Source: Paraescarpia echinospica (taxonomy: Eukaryota; Annelida; Polychaeta; Sabellida; Siboglinidae). Taken from it: DNA of 64,000 nucleotides. The stretch spans positions 51,057,081 to 51,121,080 of the forward strand of contig CM034533.1 of NCBI GenBank assembly GCA_020002185.1, given 5' to 3'. Shown piece after piece: positions 31,590-42,561 of this stretch. Made by a program: the position numbers and the translations under genes. The notes below the pieces were generated by a model, which worked only from the letters and a program-made list of their open reading frames with translations, had not been told where the DNA came from and did not search any database. How positions within the stretch are numbered: position 1 is the first letter of the stretch; every line of letters starts with the position of its first letter.

Positions 31590-31930
31590 ATTGCACTTTG
31601 GGGTGCCCTGAGGTGCTTTTGGAATGATTCAATCAAATACAGATTTCTTGTGTATAGTGACACTACCCTAAGATACGTCTATGCAAAATTAGAGAAAAAG
31701 TTACTGAAGAGTTTTTGAAACCAGTAGAGAACTTAATAAGAAAGTTTAGCATTTGGGGGCCCTTAGAATGAATCAACCAAATACAGATTTCTCTTGCATA
31801 GTGGCAGTACCCTAAGATATGTCTATGCAAAATTTGAGAAAAAGTTGCTGAATGGTTTCTGAGATATGGCAGCTAACGACGCACAGTAGACCACAGAGTG
31901 ATGGCATAAGACCTTCGGCCCATAGGACTA
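31590..31930 (+). repeat. ~145-165-bp tandem repeat, copy 2 with terminus
   Basis: Two units (AATGATTCAATCAAATACAG ... AATTAGAGAAAAAGTTACTG) end in TTTCTGAGATATGGCAGCTA ... GACCTTCGGCCCATAGGACT. Opposite orientation to the array at 13.6 kb. Confidence 0.75.
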
Positions 31931-32399
31931 AAAATCATAAATCAATGTTTAAAAAAAAAAAATTTGAGTGATCTAAATCATGATTTAATCAAATGTTTTT
32001 TGGTAAATCATAGTTACAGATCATTAAGGGTTATGATGGAAATAAAATGTTGACATGTTTAATGTTCACTTATTGCACCATGTCTTACATTTAGAGGAAT
32101 AATTATAATAGAAAATAAAATGTTGTGGCACCTATTTTTAAATACATGCATTGATGAGAAACCGGGAATTACTTTTCTGTGGCCTAAGAATAACTAATTT
32201 AAGAAACTTCCTGCTTATAATTACATAACAGAAAAGACAACCTCCAACCTCCATATAAAACAAGTGCATAACATAGATATCCATGCAAAACACAGACTCC
32301 GCATGTGACAGATGTTACAGGGAAGGGGAAGGCACAATACACAAAATCTACTGTTAAGGAGTGGTCTCAAGGGCCCTTCTCAAAACCACATCACTAGAT

Positions 32400-32550
32400 A
32401 GTGTAAAGATTTTGCATTTTGGGGGCCCCTGAGGTGCCCTTAGAATGATTCAATCAATTACAGATTTATTGTGTATAGTGGCACTACCACTTGTAATATC
32501 TATAAAAAATTGAGAAAAAGTTACTGAAGAGATTTTGAAAAAACAGGGCC
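32400..32550 (+). repeat. ~145-165-bp repeat unit, copy 3
   Basis: A single unit (TTTTGGGGGCCCCTGAGGTG, AATGATTCAATCAATTACAG, AAAATTGAGAAAAAGTTACT) that runs directly into an RT remnant. Confidence 0.7.
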
Positions 32551-32551
32551 A

Positions 32552-32745
32552 GGCTGTGTCAGCCTTCTTCTCATGTGATGTAGAGCTACCACAAGGAGAA
32601 GATTTGTCTCTTTTGTTATTTCATATTTACCTGAATGATTTTGAACACTCTGTTATTATTAGGGACTTGACATGGCAGCTGGTGAAATTTACAACAACCT
32701 TAGTGATGACGATGTTCTACTATAATGCTGATGATACTAGAATGA
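32552..32745 (+). pseudogene. Reverse-transcriptase remnant inside the repeat array
   Basis: The frame encodes SAFFSCDVELPQGEDLSLLLFHIYLNDFEHSV and then FYYNADDTRM. These match the GL.QGE.LSPLLF.I(Y/F)LNDLE and YADDT segments of a LINE RT type common in invertebrates, with a deletion between them and one residue inserted in the YADD box. It joins repeat unit sequence on both sides (AAAAAACAGGGCCAGGC before, GAATGAATCAATCAAATACA after). Confidence 0.65.
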
Positions 32746-33324
32746 ATCAATCAAATACAGATTCCTTGTGTATAGTGGAACTATGTCAACTCTTCTATTG
32801 ATTGACATTTGGTTGTTTCAGGTGTCAACTCTATTGTGAATCTGTAATTATTAGTCTATATTGATACAATTGATTTACACAGTACCATGTCTACACAAGG
32901 CATGGCAAGTGTAAACAGAACAGTAGAATGCATTTGATATCAATAAAGTGTATAATATTTCACTCTATATTTGTCCAGAATATAAATTTTCTATGTTTGT
33001 CACCTACAGGTGACAATACATCTTTAATCAATAGACACCACAGTCACACCATTTTATAATACTTAAATAAACATCAAAATAAACACACAACTTTCATTTA
33101 CAGAAAATCACTTGTTTTGAACAGTTCAGTTTAACAGGTGTCTATTGCCTCTGCTCTGCCTGTGACCAAGTAAAGATTAGTCAAGGTCTCAGTGGCTCAA
33201 TGGAACAATAGCAAGCTGGACCAGCTAGGCTCCAGAATGGGGATGAGGAGTCCATTACACAAGATACTGGCACTCTACCAAACTGAATCAGCAAGATCAA
33301 GCACATACAAGCAAAATGTGACCA

Positions 33325-33690
33325 TTTAGCTTTTTGGGAGGCCCTGAGATGCCCTTAGAATGATTCAATCAAATACAAATTTCTTGTGTACCGTGACACT
33401 GCGCTAAGGTACGACTATGCAAAATTAGAGAAACAGTTACTGAAAAGTTAAAAAAAAATAGGCAAAATGTAAATCTTTTATTAGTTTTGGGGCCCTTGGA
33501 GGCCCTAGATAGCCCTTAGAACGATTCAATCAAATACAGCTTTCTCGTGCATAGTGGCAGTGCCCTAAGATACGTCTATGCAAAATTAGAGAAAAAGTTG
33601 CTGAACGGTTTCTGAGATACGGCAGCTAACGGCGGACGCACAGTGATGGCAATAGTCCATTGGACCTTCGGCCCAAACAACTAAAAATGG
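33325..33690 (+). repeat. ~145-165-bp tandem repeat, copy 4 with terminus
   Basis: Two units ending in GAGATACGGCAGCTAACGGC, GGACGCACAGTGATGGC and TTGGACCTTCGGCCCAAA. The dispersed GGGCCAAGAGGCC repeat (copy 2) starts 12 bp further on. Confidence 0.8.
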
Positions 33691-34460
33691 GCCAAGAGGC
33701 CCTGAAGTCCTTTGGATTATATTGTGAATTTGTAATTATCAATTAAATGTTTTTTGGTGAATCATAGTTACAGATCATTAAGAGTTGTGATGGAAGTAAA
33801 GTGTTGACATGCTTAGTAGCTCTCTAGACTATATGCCAGTGAAGATCCACCTGGAAATAAAGTATTCGAGTAGACCATTTCGTGAATATTGTATATATTA
33901 GTTAATGTGTTATTAAAAAATACTGTCAGATTTTATCCCGATACTCTGCTATTTAGGCCAATTTCCAGTGGTTGTAGAAACCTTGCATGTGAGCTGGTGA
34001 GCTGCAAGCTCGCATGTAGCACAGTAAAATATTGTTTAAGAAAACGCACACGCATAATCTTTTCTCCTTTTGCCCCTACCACCCTCCCCCAGAATGGGAA
34101 GAAGAAAGAGAAGAACTATGATACAACTTTATTTGTTAACAAGGTACATATGCATAACATGCATTTTGACTTAAAACAGAAGTAATGACAGTTAAGAACA
34201 GTAGTAACGACATAATACTAATATAACTGGAGTGACGAAATAGCTGCAACATGTATAGTAAAACATATGAATAATATTCCTTATAATTGTTGGCTAAATA
34301 TGCTTTAACCTTTTCGAGTATACCTATGTTATTTTACTTTATATATTATTTCATACCTAAGTTATTTTATTTTAATCCTAGGTCATATGTTTATATTGCA
34401 TTGATAATTATGTCTACTGCTGTTTTAAAGTTCCTCAGGTTCTACAAGTGCAGTAGGGAT
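33688..34460 (+). repeat. Dispersed repeat starting GGGCCAAGAGGCC, copy 2
   Basis: Second copy of the family at 30612. It includes the TTGTTTAAGAAAACGCACAC, GAATGGGAAGAAGAAAGAG and TTTATTTGTTAACAAGGTAC landmarks. Both copies are followed, after a few hundred bases, by units of the tandem repeat, so the two families may be parts of one larger element. Confidence 0.75.
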
Positions 34461-34699
34461 TCCCATTACACATTAGTTACAGCCCACTGTTTGACACAGC
34501 TTAAAATGTACATGCAACTGTCCAGGGGTCTAGTGGGAGCTCTCTGTTGACACAAGCCTCTGCCAGTGACCAATTACAGATTAGTCACAGTTTCCATCAA
34601 ACAAAGGCCCATACACCACAGTGAGGTGGGGGGGTGGGGTGTGTCACTTGACACTCTGCCAACCCAGTTCAAGCAGAAACAGACAAAATGTGAACATTT

Positions 34700-35310
34700 A
34701 GCTTTTTGGGAGGCCCTGAGGTGCCCTTAGAATGATTCAATCAAACACCAATTTCTTGTGTACAGTGCCACTACCCTAGGAGACGTTTATGTAAAATTAG
34801 AGAAAACGTTACTGAACAGTTTTTGAAATAAGAGAAAAGACAACCTGTGATCAATGCGAGACACAGACTCTGCATGTGACAGATGTTATAGGAAAAGGGA
34901 TTAGTTGAGGGAAGAAGTGTAGCCAGCCAGTTGCCAATAGAGCTGCAGGGTTGTTCTCCTGCTGTAAAGAATTTAGTTAGCAAATTTAGCATTTTAGGGG
35001 ACCTTTGGTGCCCTTAGAATAAATCAATCAAATACAAATTTCTTGCGTATAGTGGCACTACCACATGAAATGTCTATGCAAAATTAAAGAAAAAGTTACT
35101 GAAAAAGTAGACAAAATGTGAAAATTTACCAGTTTTGGGGTCCTTTTTTGGGGGTCATTATGGGACCCTTAGAACAATTCAATCAAATACAGATTTCTCG
35201 TGCATAGTGGCAGTATCCTAACATTTCTGGACGGTTTCTGAGATACGGCAGCTAACGGCGGACGCAGAGTGATGGCAACAGTCCGTTGGACCTTCGGCCT
35301 AAAAACCACA
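34700..35310 (+). repeat. ~145-165-bp tandem repeat, copies 5 and 6 with terminus
   Basis: One unit lies at 34700-34830. Two more follow at 34985-35310, ending in GAGATACGGCAGCTAACGGC and TTGGACCTTCGGCCTAAA. The start of a LINE follows immediately. Confidence 0.75.
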
Positions 35311-35314
35311 AAGA

Positions 35315-37625
35315 AAGATATATCTCTATGACAGAATTTACCCCCAAATACTGCAAACCAAAATGCATGATTTCATCAACAACTTATTAGCCTCAAACCA
35401 TGAAGAACATTCAGTTGACACAAACTGGGAAACAATTAGAAATGGACTGGACAAGATTGTGGATGACAATGTTCCATCAAAACTCACTAAAGGAAAACGA
35501 CATCTGCCTTGGATAACATCTGAAATCAAGCAAAGGTGAAAAAACGTGACAAATTGGTCTCAACAGCCCATAAAACAAACACCCCATCAGATTGGAAAGC
35601 CTATCGTAAATATTGCAACTATGTTACCAAATGTATCCTCTCAGCACAACATGATTATAACAACAACATAGTGGGCAAGAAAATGACAGAAAACCCAAAA
35701 TATTTCTGGTCATACGTAAAACTCACTCGCACAGAAAACCTAGAAATCCCAATACTTAAAACTTCTGATAAAATGTGCAGAACAGATCACGATAAGGCAA
35801 AGGCATTCAAAATGCACTTCCAAAGCATATTTAATAAGCAGACACATACACAAATGAACAGTAAAGGTCCATCTCCATATGCCTCCATTCCTCATTTACA
35901 CAGCACAACTGTCGGCATAGCCAAACAATTATCCAACTTAAGCCCATCAAAAGCATGCGGTCCTGGTGAAATGTCACCTCGTTTCCTTAAGATTGTTGCA
36001 AATGAACTAGCTCCAGCTCTTATTTGCCTATTCCAGCAATCTTATGACCAAGCAACAGTCCCAAAACAGTGGCGCCAAGCACTGGTTACAGCAATTCATA
36101 ATGGCGGTCCAAAATCGGACGCCTCCAACAACCGACCCATATCCTTGACCTGCTTGTGCTGTAAAATCATGGAACAAATAATCCTGTGTCATGTCGCCAA
36201 ACATCTTAACTTTCATAACATCCTCATTAATGAACAACATGGACTCAGAAACTGCCTCTCTACTGTAACACAAAGTTCTCATCAACTCAACCAATGATTG
36301 GTCAGAAACACTAAATCAAAAAGGTTAGACAGATGTAATATTATTTGACTTCAGTAAAGCGTTTGATAAAGTCTCATCACCACCTATCAGATAAATTAAA
36401 CTAATATGGCATCAGAAACAACACTCTTGGCTGGATCAATAGCTTCTTATTCCATCGTAAACAATCTGTTTCAGTCAATGGCACACATTCTTCCTGGGCT
36501 AATGTCACTTCCGGAGTCCCTCAGGAATCTGTCCTGGGGCCAGGCCTTTTCCGTCTATACATAAACGACACCAAGGAACAAATAAATTCAACAATTAAAC
36601 TCTTTCCAGACGACAGCATACAGAGACATAAAGAACACAAACGATCAACAGATATTACAAAACAACTTAGACACCCTCACAACCTGGTCTAAGAAGTAAT
36701 CAAGGAACTTCAATGTTACGAAATGCGCAGTCCTCACCACCACACGCAAACGAAATCCCAAACTATATCAATATTAATTACTGGGAAAATCACTAAACCA
36801 TGTTCAAAAGCATGACTGCCTTGGAGTCACAATATCACATGACCTAAGATGGAACGACCACTGCACCAAAATAAACACCAAAGCTAGCCGCACACTTGGA
36901 CTCTTAAGAAGAACACTGTCACCGTGCTCACAAAATGTCAATGAAAAAGCTTACCAAACCCTTGTCCGACCACAAATTGAATATGCCAGTGAAGTCTGGA
37001 ATCCTAACCAGCAACTGAAATTAACCACGTAGAACAAATCCACAGAAATGCTGCAAGATTCATCTTCTCCAACTACCGAAAAGAAACACATATTAAACCA
37101 CTCATAAACAAACTCAACTGGGATTCGCTCCACACACGTTGCCTCATTCAACAAGCATCAATGTTTTACCAAATCCATTACCACATGGTCAACATCAGCC
37201 TTCCGTCATGTTTCCAGCACGCCACGCATATCTCCAACAAAATTGACAATCCACTAAAATAGACCAACACAATAATTCCAACCATCAATTCAATTCTTCT
37301 CAAGAGCAGTATCCATATGGAACAGACTACCACCATCTGCTGTTCTACACATACCCTATCTTTGCCAGCCTTCCTGTGTGTCGCCATGCCAGCCATCAAG
37401 GAAAGGCAACCCTTGCATGGCGTCCACATCCTCTAAAGCCACAACCTTAAATGTATATAGTGTACCACTTGTTTTTATTCGTGCTTTTGTTTGTTTTTCG
37501 TTGTTGTTCTTTATTTTTAACATTCTTCTACTTTATTTTTTTTCCTTTTTTGTTCGACTACCCTGACGTTACGCACCGCACAAATCCCAGTTTAGCTGTG
37601 AACAGTTGTAAAGGGATTACTATAT
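35315..37625 (+). pseudogene. LINE ORF2 (jockey/CR1 superfamily), 5' truncated, decayed RT
   Basis: After the end of the endonuclease/linker (EEHSVDTNWETIRNGLDKIV, VPSKLTKGKRHLPWITSEIK) an open frame from 35536 to 36297 reads KKRDKLVSTAHKTN..., NPKYFWSYVKLTRTENLEIP, LSNLSPSKACGPGEMSPRFL, KQWRQALVTAIHNGGPKSDA and NRPISLTCLCCKIMEQIILC. Beyond it, in broken frames, follow KAFDKV, GVPQESVLGPG and KLFPDDSIQR (36596-36625), then the thumb and C-terminal regions (LGLLRRTLSPCSQNV, YQTLVRPQIEYASEVWNPN). The conserved 3' end lies near 37560-37625. The catalytic FADD reads FPDD and GVPQGS reads GVPQES. Confidence 0.85.
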
Positions 37626-37639
37626 CAAGCATCAAGCAA

Positions 37640-37908
37640 TACCGCATAGATATGCTAGAAAGAGTACAGAGGAGAGTGACTAAAATGATACCAAAACTGA
37701 GGGATCTTAGTTATGAAAAACGCCTAAAAGAATGTGGTTTAACAACACTAGATAACAACAGGCGATTGAGAGGAGATCAGATAGAAGTGTTTAAAATATT
37801 GAATGGTTATGAAAATATTGATAGAAAGATTAGAGGACATGACATTGCATTAGTAAAGGAGCAGTTTAGATTAGATATGGGTAAGTTCACGAGTTGGCAA
37901 ACCTTTTA
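37640..37908 (+). pseudogene. CR1 ORF2 C-terminal fragment
   Basis: It encodes YRIDMLERVQRRVTKMIPKL, LSYEKRLKECGLTTLDNNRR, LRGDQIEVFKILNGYENIDR and VKEQFRLDMGKFT. This is the same C-terminal region as in the CR1 element at 43.9-47.9 kb. It starts right behind the 3' end of the previous LINE, so it is either a 5'-truncated insertion next to it or was split by it. Confidence 0.75.
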
Positions 37909-37909
37909 G

Positions 37910-38265
37910 CCTGTTGATTTCATGTACATTTTTACAATAATTGCTGCCAACAATGGCAAGCATTTCACACCAATTGGTACATTATACTTGGTAGATATAT
38001 TATACATAAAAGTAGCCTTGATGTAGCAACCGTTTATTTGTAAGTGCACATGCCTCGTCGCAGAAGGCTGATTTTTGCAAGCCTAATTTGTGACATGGAA
38101 ACAGGGTAAATTTATTTTTAGTGCCAAGCTGTGAATGAAACAACATGCATTCTATTTGATGCCTCCTGGCATAGTTCAATGTTTGTATTACTTGGATCCA
38201 ACAAAAAATATGATGGGATACTATGTGTACCACTGATTGGGCTGCAAACTTGTGGTTGCACATGT
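37910..38265. other. No recognisable gene
   Basis: Nothing recognised before the motif repeats. Confidence 0.4.
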
Positions 38266-38269
38266 AACA

Positions 38270-39366
38270 TGTGGTGTCCACATTGGTTACACTTTCAACC
38301 ATATACCCATATTCATATTTTTAGGATACTACTTGCTTTACACTTATCATACAGAAAGGGCATCATGTATACATTATTACATCAGCAGTGAATTTAACAA
38401 TACTGCATTTGAAATGTACCAAACATGTCATAGGGAGTCTATGTATTTATGGTGTCCTCAAATAGATGTTATAAGTGCAACCATGCATCACACCTGACAG
38501 CTGCAACACTGTGTAATCGTTCAAGAAAATGTGTATCTAGTGTGCAGAAACTGGCAGATAGCATCATGTCATGATGTCATTGGCCTCTTTTCAAAAACAA
38601 CAAGCAATGTACAGTGAGGGTAAGTTTGGTATATTCAGTTGTTACCAGCGCAACCTTGTTACACGTGAACCATTAATACACATATCATATTAATTTGGAA
38701 GATGTCTATGTGAACATGTATTTGTGATAACCTAGGTATGTTGACTTTATTGGTGGCTAGCAATCTAGTGGCTATGATGGAAATATCACCTGTTGTTTCT
38801 GCCTGGTACATCATCTAATGGACACTATTTATATTTGGTGTCCATGGTTACACGTACAACCCTATCACTCAATATATTTTTCTTTGAAGCCCAAGTTATT
38901 GGGACTTTGTAATTAGTACTAAGATAGATAACCTTTAGAAGTAGCTGTAGCTGATGTAGTGATGCTGCCATTGTGCAATACATTGTTTGCATAATGTTTG
39001 TGTCCATGTTACAAGCACAACCTTTGTGTATTGTAATGTTTTTTTTGGTCATATTTGGAAAAGTTAATCACTGCATTAGTGGGCCTGTTACATGTGTTAT
39101 TAGTTCCTTAAACATGTATTTGCCTCACAAGATTATGCACACTAGCATACTGTTTCAGAAGACAAGTACGATAGTAATATTTTAAAGTATTCCATGGTTT
39201 CCATGTTTTCATACTTTTTCTGGTCAAGCGACAACGTAATGGCCAAGGCCTCTTTTAAGAGCTATTTTGAAGTAGGAATAATAAAAAGGCATGATATTCT
39301 GTTGAAGTATGCACGTGTTTGTATGAAAAATTGCCTTCAAATGGTGTCCATGTTACACGTACAACC
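38270..39366 (+). repeat. Long-period motif repeat (GGTGTCC...TTACACGTACAACC)
   Basis: A 25-30-bp motif recurs at 38270-38300, 38451-38482, 38641-38671 (partial), 38837-38862, 38999-39022 and 39343-39366, spaced about 160-340 bp. The two cleanest copies share GTTACACGTACAACC. Sequence between motifs is only weakly similar. A very degraded tandem array with one conserved segment per unit is the likely explanation. Confidence 0.55.
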
Positions 39367-39550
39367 GACGTATTGGTAGTTCATTTGCATGTTGAAAATC
39401 AATAGATATAGTTGCGTCATTATCTCCTTGTGTCTAATTACTTAAATTATACATATTTCTACACCACATAGTAGGAAAAAAACATTGAAAATATCATTCG
39501 TGAAAATGTTGATCAAGTTGGAAGAATAATTAAATAAGCAAATTTCTTAA

Positions 39551-39892
39551 TTCACAACTATATAAATTCGACTCACTTGACAACAATACGTTTCATTCGA
39601 GGAAAAAGGAAAGACTCGACAAACATTGAACACAAGTCGTCTATAACTGACCATGCGGACAGACAAAACTGTGTCATAGACTGGGAGGGTGCAAGAGTAG
39701 TTGATAGAGAGACAGACAGAGGTGCGCGATGGATCATGGAGGCCATCTGGATCAGAAAGACTACATCTACAATGAATAGAGATGAGGGGGTCTACCGATT
39801 GAGTCACGTGTGGGACAGCCTGCTCGCCACGCCATCTGGTGAGTAGAGGAAGATCAGTTCGTCGAAATGAGTCAAATTTATATAGTTGTGAA
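39551..39892 (+). mobile_element. GIY-YIG nuclease remnant (Penelope-like) framed by inverted repeats
   Basis: The frame 39577-39846 encodes KSSITDHADRQNCVIDWEGARVV, DRETDRGARWIMEAIWIRK and TMNRDEGVYRLSHVWDSLL and then stops. This resembles the end of the GIY-YIG endonuclease domain of Penelope-like reverse-transcriptase elements (AxxDHxxxxxHxIDW...xDRE....R..KEAI.I......NRDEG). Neither the GIY-YIG core nor the RT is present. Directly outside lie 28-bp inverted repeats (39551-39578 and 39865-39892; core ACAACTATATAAATT and GACTCA, 26 of 28 matching). Confidence 0.6.
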
Positions 39893-40072
39893 AACATATA
39901 TTGCTTGAATTCATATTATATTACATCCTGCTATCTATTTCCATGTCCACCACCACTAATTACTACAAAAATTAAAAAAATATTTACAAACAGTGCATCA
40001 TAGTATACAAAATTATTTGGTTTAAATTACTTCGTGAAAACAAAAACAAAATGTAAAGAAAATCAATGGTTT

Positions 40073-40155
40073 GGTGTCAGGTTTGAACCGGCGTCGCCCG
40101 ATTGCAAAATAAATGACAAGAAAGCAACGCGTTTACCAACTGATCTAGCGGCACC
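40073..40155 (-). repeat. tRNA-like segment (SINE head or tRNA pseudogene), copy 1
   Basis: On the minus strand 83 nt begin GGTGCCGCTAGATCAGTTGG (box A-like) and have CCGGTTCAAACC (box B-like), with ends GGTGCCG and TGACACC that can pair with one mismatch. The region between is too long for a normal anticodon arm, so this is tRNA-derived rather than a working tRNA. Confidence 0.5.
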
Positions 40156-40979
40156 AACAGAAATGCACTGACTGATTTAAGTTGTTATGATAAATTGTAC
40201 AACTCCTCCTCCATACATCGATATTCTAGTGATATTATGAGATTATACGCGTTACTTTCTGTAGCTGAATACAATATATGTTTGCTATGTATGTATATTG
40301 GTGTAGATTATCCCCAGTTGGTTGCATTCGAAATAATTATTCTGAAAACGAGCCCAAGCTCGGCAAAACCTAGTCGACTTGTAAGCTCATTCGCATTCAT
40401 TGTTTTGAATGGAATTGGATTCATGTGGAACCGTAAGATAACTGCTTGTTCCTCTGTGATGACTAGTGTTTGCATTACATCGGAATTTTGCACTATAACT
40501 CATTCTGACGCTCGTTTCGACCCAAAAGCTATCCTTGTAAACGTGCTCTGAATGCATGGAAAGGGTCGGCCTGATGCGAGTGTGGGTCATATGTGATGTC
40601 ACGATACCACGTGGTCGCCTAGCTCATTACATTTTTATTTTCCGCGGGAATCGTTACACAGACGGGTTTAAAATCGAATTTATGCTACAAATGTATTTTT
40701 CTGTATCTTTTTAATGTTCTTGAAATTTACATACAATGTTAAACTTTGTGTACACATGGAAAACGGATTTTAGCTAATGTCTTGTTTTTATTTCTTGTAA
40801 TTAAATGGTAAAAAACACCTATTGCTTGAATTCATATTATATTACATCCTGCTATCTATTTCCATGTCCACCAAGCCAAAAAAATCAAAACAATTCAATC
40901 AATTAGAAATTCCACATTTTATGTTGTGCAGCCGGACATTTTCAAATATGCATATTTTTGCCGCGCTTTTCGGGATGCC

Positions 40980-41040
40980 GAAATGTGACATCACATATGA
41001 CCCATACTCGCATCAGGTCAACCCTTTTCATGGCCTTCCC
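40980..41040 (-). repeat. Inverted copy of the 40555-40605 segment
   Basis: The reverse complement reads CATGAAAAGGGTTGACCTGATGCGAGTATGGGTCATATGTGATGTCACA in pieces matching CATGGAAAGGG, CCTGATGCGAGT and GGGTCATATGTGATGTCAC at 40555-40605 (and 41817-41868). This forms an inverted pair about 380 bp apart inside the duplication. It explains most of the extra sequence in unit 2. Confidence 0.6.
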
Positions 41041-41342
41041 ATTGTATATATCCAAACAAATATAATGTAATGGATATATTATTTATTAGTTGTATATATA
41101 TTGAACGGTAATATATTGTAATTATATATGTGAAAACAAATTGTGATCTGTCTGGATAAATAAAATGTGAAACATCGTTATATATAATTACCACATTTCA
41201 TTTTTGTGGCGAATAAATAATTACTAAAAAAATATAAAATATTTACAAACAGTGCATCATAGTATACAAAATTATTTGGCTTATATGTAATACTTCGTGA
41301 AAACATAAACAAAAAAAATGTAAAGAAAATCAATGGTTTGGT

Positions 41343-41425
41343 GTCAGGATTAAACCGGCGTCGCCCGATTGTGAAATAAACGACAAGAAACCAACGCGTC
41401 TACCAGTTGAGTTAGCGACATCAAC
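41343..41425 (-). repeat. tRNA-like segment, copy 2
   Basis: Counterpart of copy 1 in the second duplicate. On the minus strand it has GCTAACTCAACTGGTAGACG (box A) and CCGGTTTAATCC (box B). The D-arm part looks more canonical than in copy 1, the box B less. Confidence 0.5.
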
Positions 41426-42149
41426 GGAAATTTACTGACTGATTTAAGTTGTTATGATAAAATGTACAACTCCTCCTTCAAACATCGATATTTTAGTGAT
41501 ATTATGAGATTATACGCGTTGCTTTCTGTATCTGGATACAATATATGTTTGCTATGTATGTATATTGGTGTAGATTATCTCCCGTTGGTTGCAATCGATA
41601 TAATTATTCTGAAAACGAGCCGAAGATCGGCGAAACCTAATCGACTTGTAGGTCCATTCGCATTCATTGTTTTGAATAAAATTGGATTCATGTGGAACCG
41701 TAAGATAACTGCTTGTCCCTCTATGATGACTAGAGTTTTATTACATCAGAATATTGCACAATAACTCTTTCTGACGCTCCTTTCAACCAAAAAACTATCC
41801 TATAAACATGCTCTGAATGCATGGACAGGGTGGGCCTGATGCGAGTATTGGGTTATATGTGACGTCACGATACTACGTGATCGTCTAGCTCATTAAATTT
41901 TAATTTTCCGTTGGAATCGCTACACAGACGGGTTTAAAATCGAATTTATGCTACAAATGTGTATTTTTCTGTATTTTTTGTTAAACTTTGTGTACACATG
42001 GAAAACGGATTTTAGCTAATGCCTTGTTTTTATTAGCTTTAAATTATACTATTATGACATATTGTTTGTTCCTATAGTCAAAACTAATTGTAATTAACAA
42101 TATAAAATCAAATATGTTATCAATAACAACCGGTGTACCTCAAGGCTCA

Positions 42150-42153
42150 ATAT

Positions 42154-42191
<38 letters not shown>

Positions 42192-42192
42192 G
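42150..42192. repeat. (TA)n array
   Basis: TA repeat with an AAA interruption directly behind the GVPQGSI coding segment. Confidence 0.85.
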
Positions 42193-42369
42193 GTATATAT
42201 ATAACTATATTATTAACTTCAGATTCTTTCCATGTATGCCATCATATTTTAATATTAAAATTTAAACGATCAATGGTATCGAAGGCTTTGGATAGGTCTA
42301 AAAAATGTTTATGGGTATTTCGTCCTGATCGAATTTGGTTATTATTCTATCTATTAATTCTAGTGCCGC

Positions 42370-42561
42370 ATATATATATATATATATACGATATATATAT
42401 ATATATCGTATATATATATATATATACGATATATATATATATATATCGTATATATATATATATATATCGATATATATATATATATATATATATCGTATAT
42501 ATATATCGTATATATATATATATCGTATATATATATATATATATATATACGATATATATAT
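42370..42561. repeat. Palindromic (TA)n array with regularly placed CG steps
   Basis: TATATATATACGATATATAT alternates with TATATATCGTATATATATAT for ~190 bp. Each CG is the centre or edge of a short palindrome, so the whole tract can fold into several cruciform or hairpin forms. All frames on both strands are open, an artefact of composition. Confidence 0.9.

Larger units (their letters stand above)
39899..42032 (+). repeat. Tandem duplication of a ~0.9-1.2-kb unit
   Basis: Unit 1 runs 39899-40800 and unit 2 runs 40821-42032. Both start ATTGCTTGAATTCATATTAT and share ACAAACAGTGCATCATAGTA, the tRNA-like segment, GATTATACGCGTTRCTTTCT, ACCGTAAGATAACTGCTTGT and GAAAACGGATTTTAGCTAAT. Unit 2 has ~345 bp of extra sequence (40873-41219). 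Frames such as 40195-40551 and 41462-41764 are counterparts of each other but show no known motif. Confidence 0.85.

Noticed and set aside
31650..35310. Helitron identification of the hairpin-ended repeat
   Set aside because: A hairpin and CTAA-like end are visible, but the base after the end is A, not T, and no 5' TC end was found. It is kept only as a hypothesis.
40073..40155. Functional tRNA gene
   Set aside because: Box A and B words are present, but the anticodon region is too long and the acceptor stem imperfect; a tRNA-derived repeat fits better.
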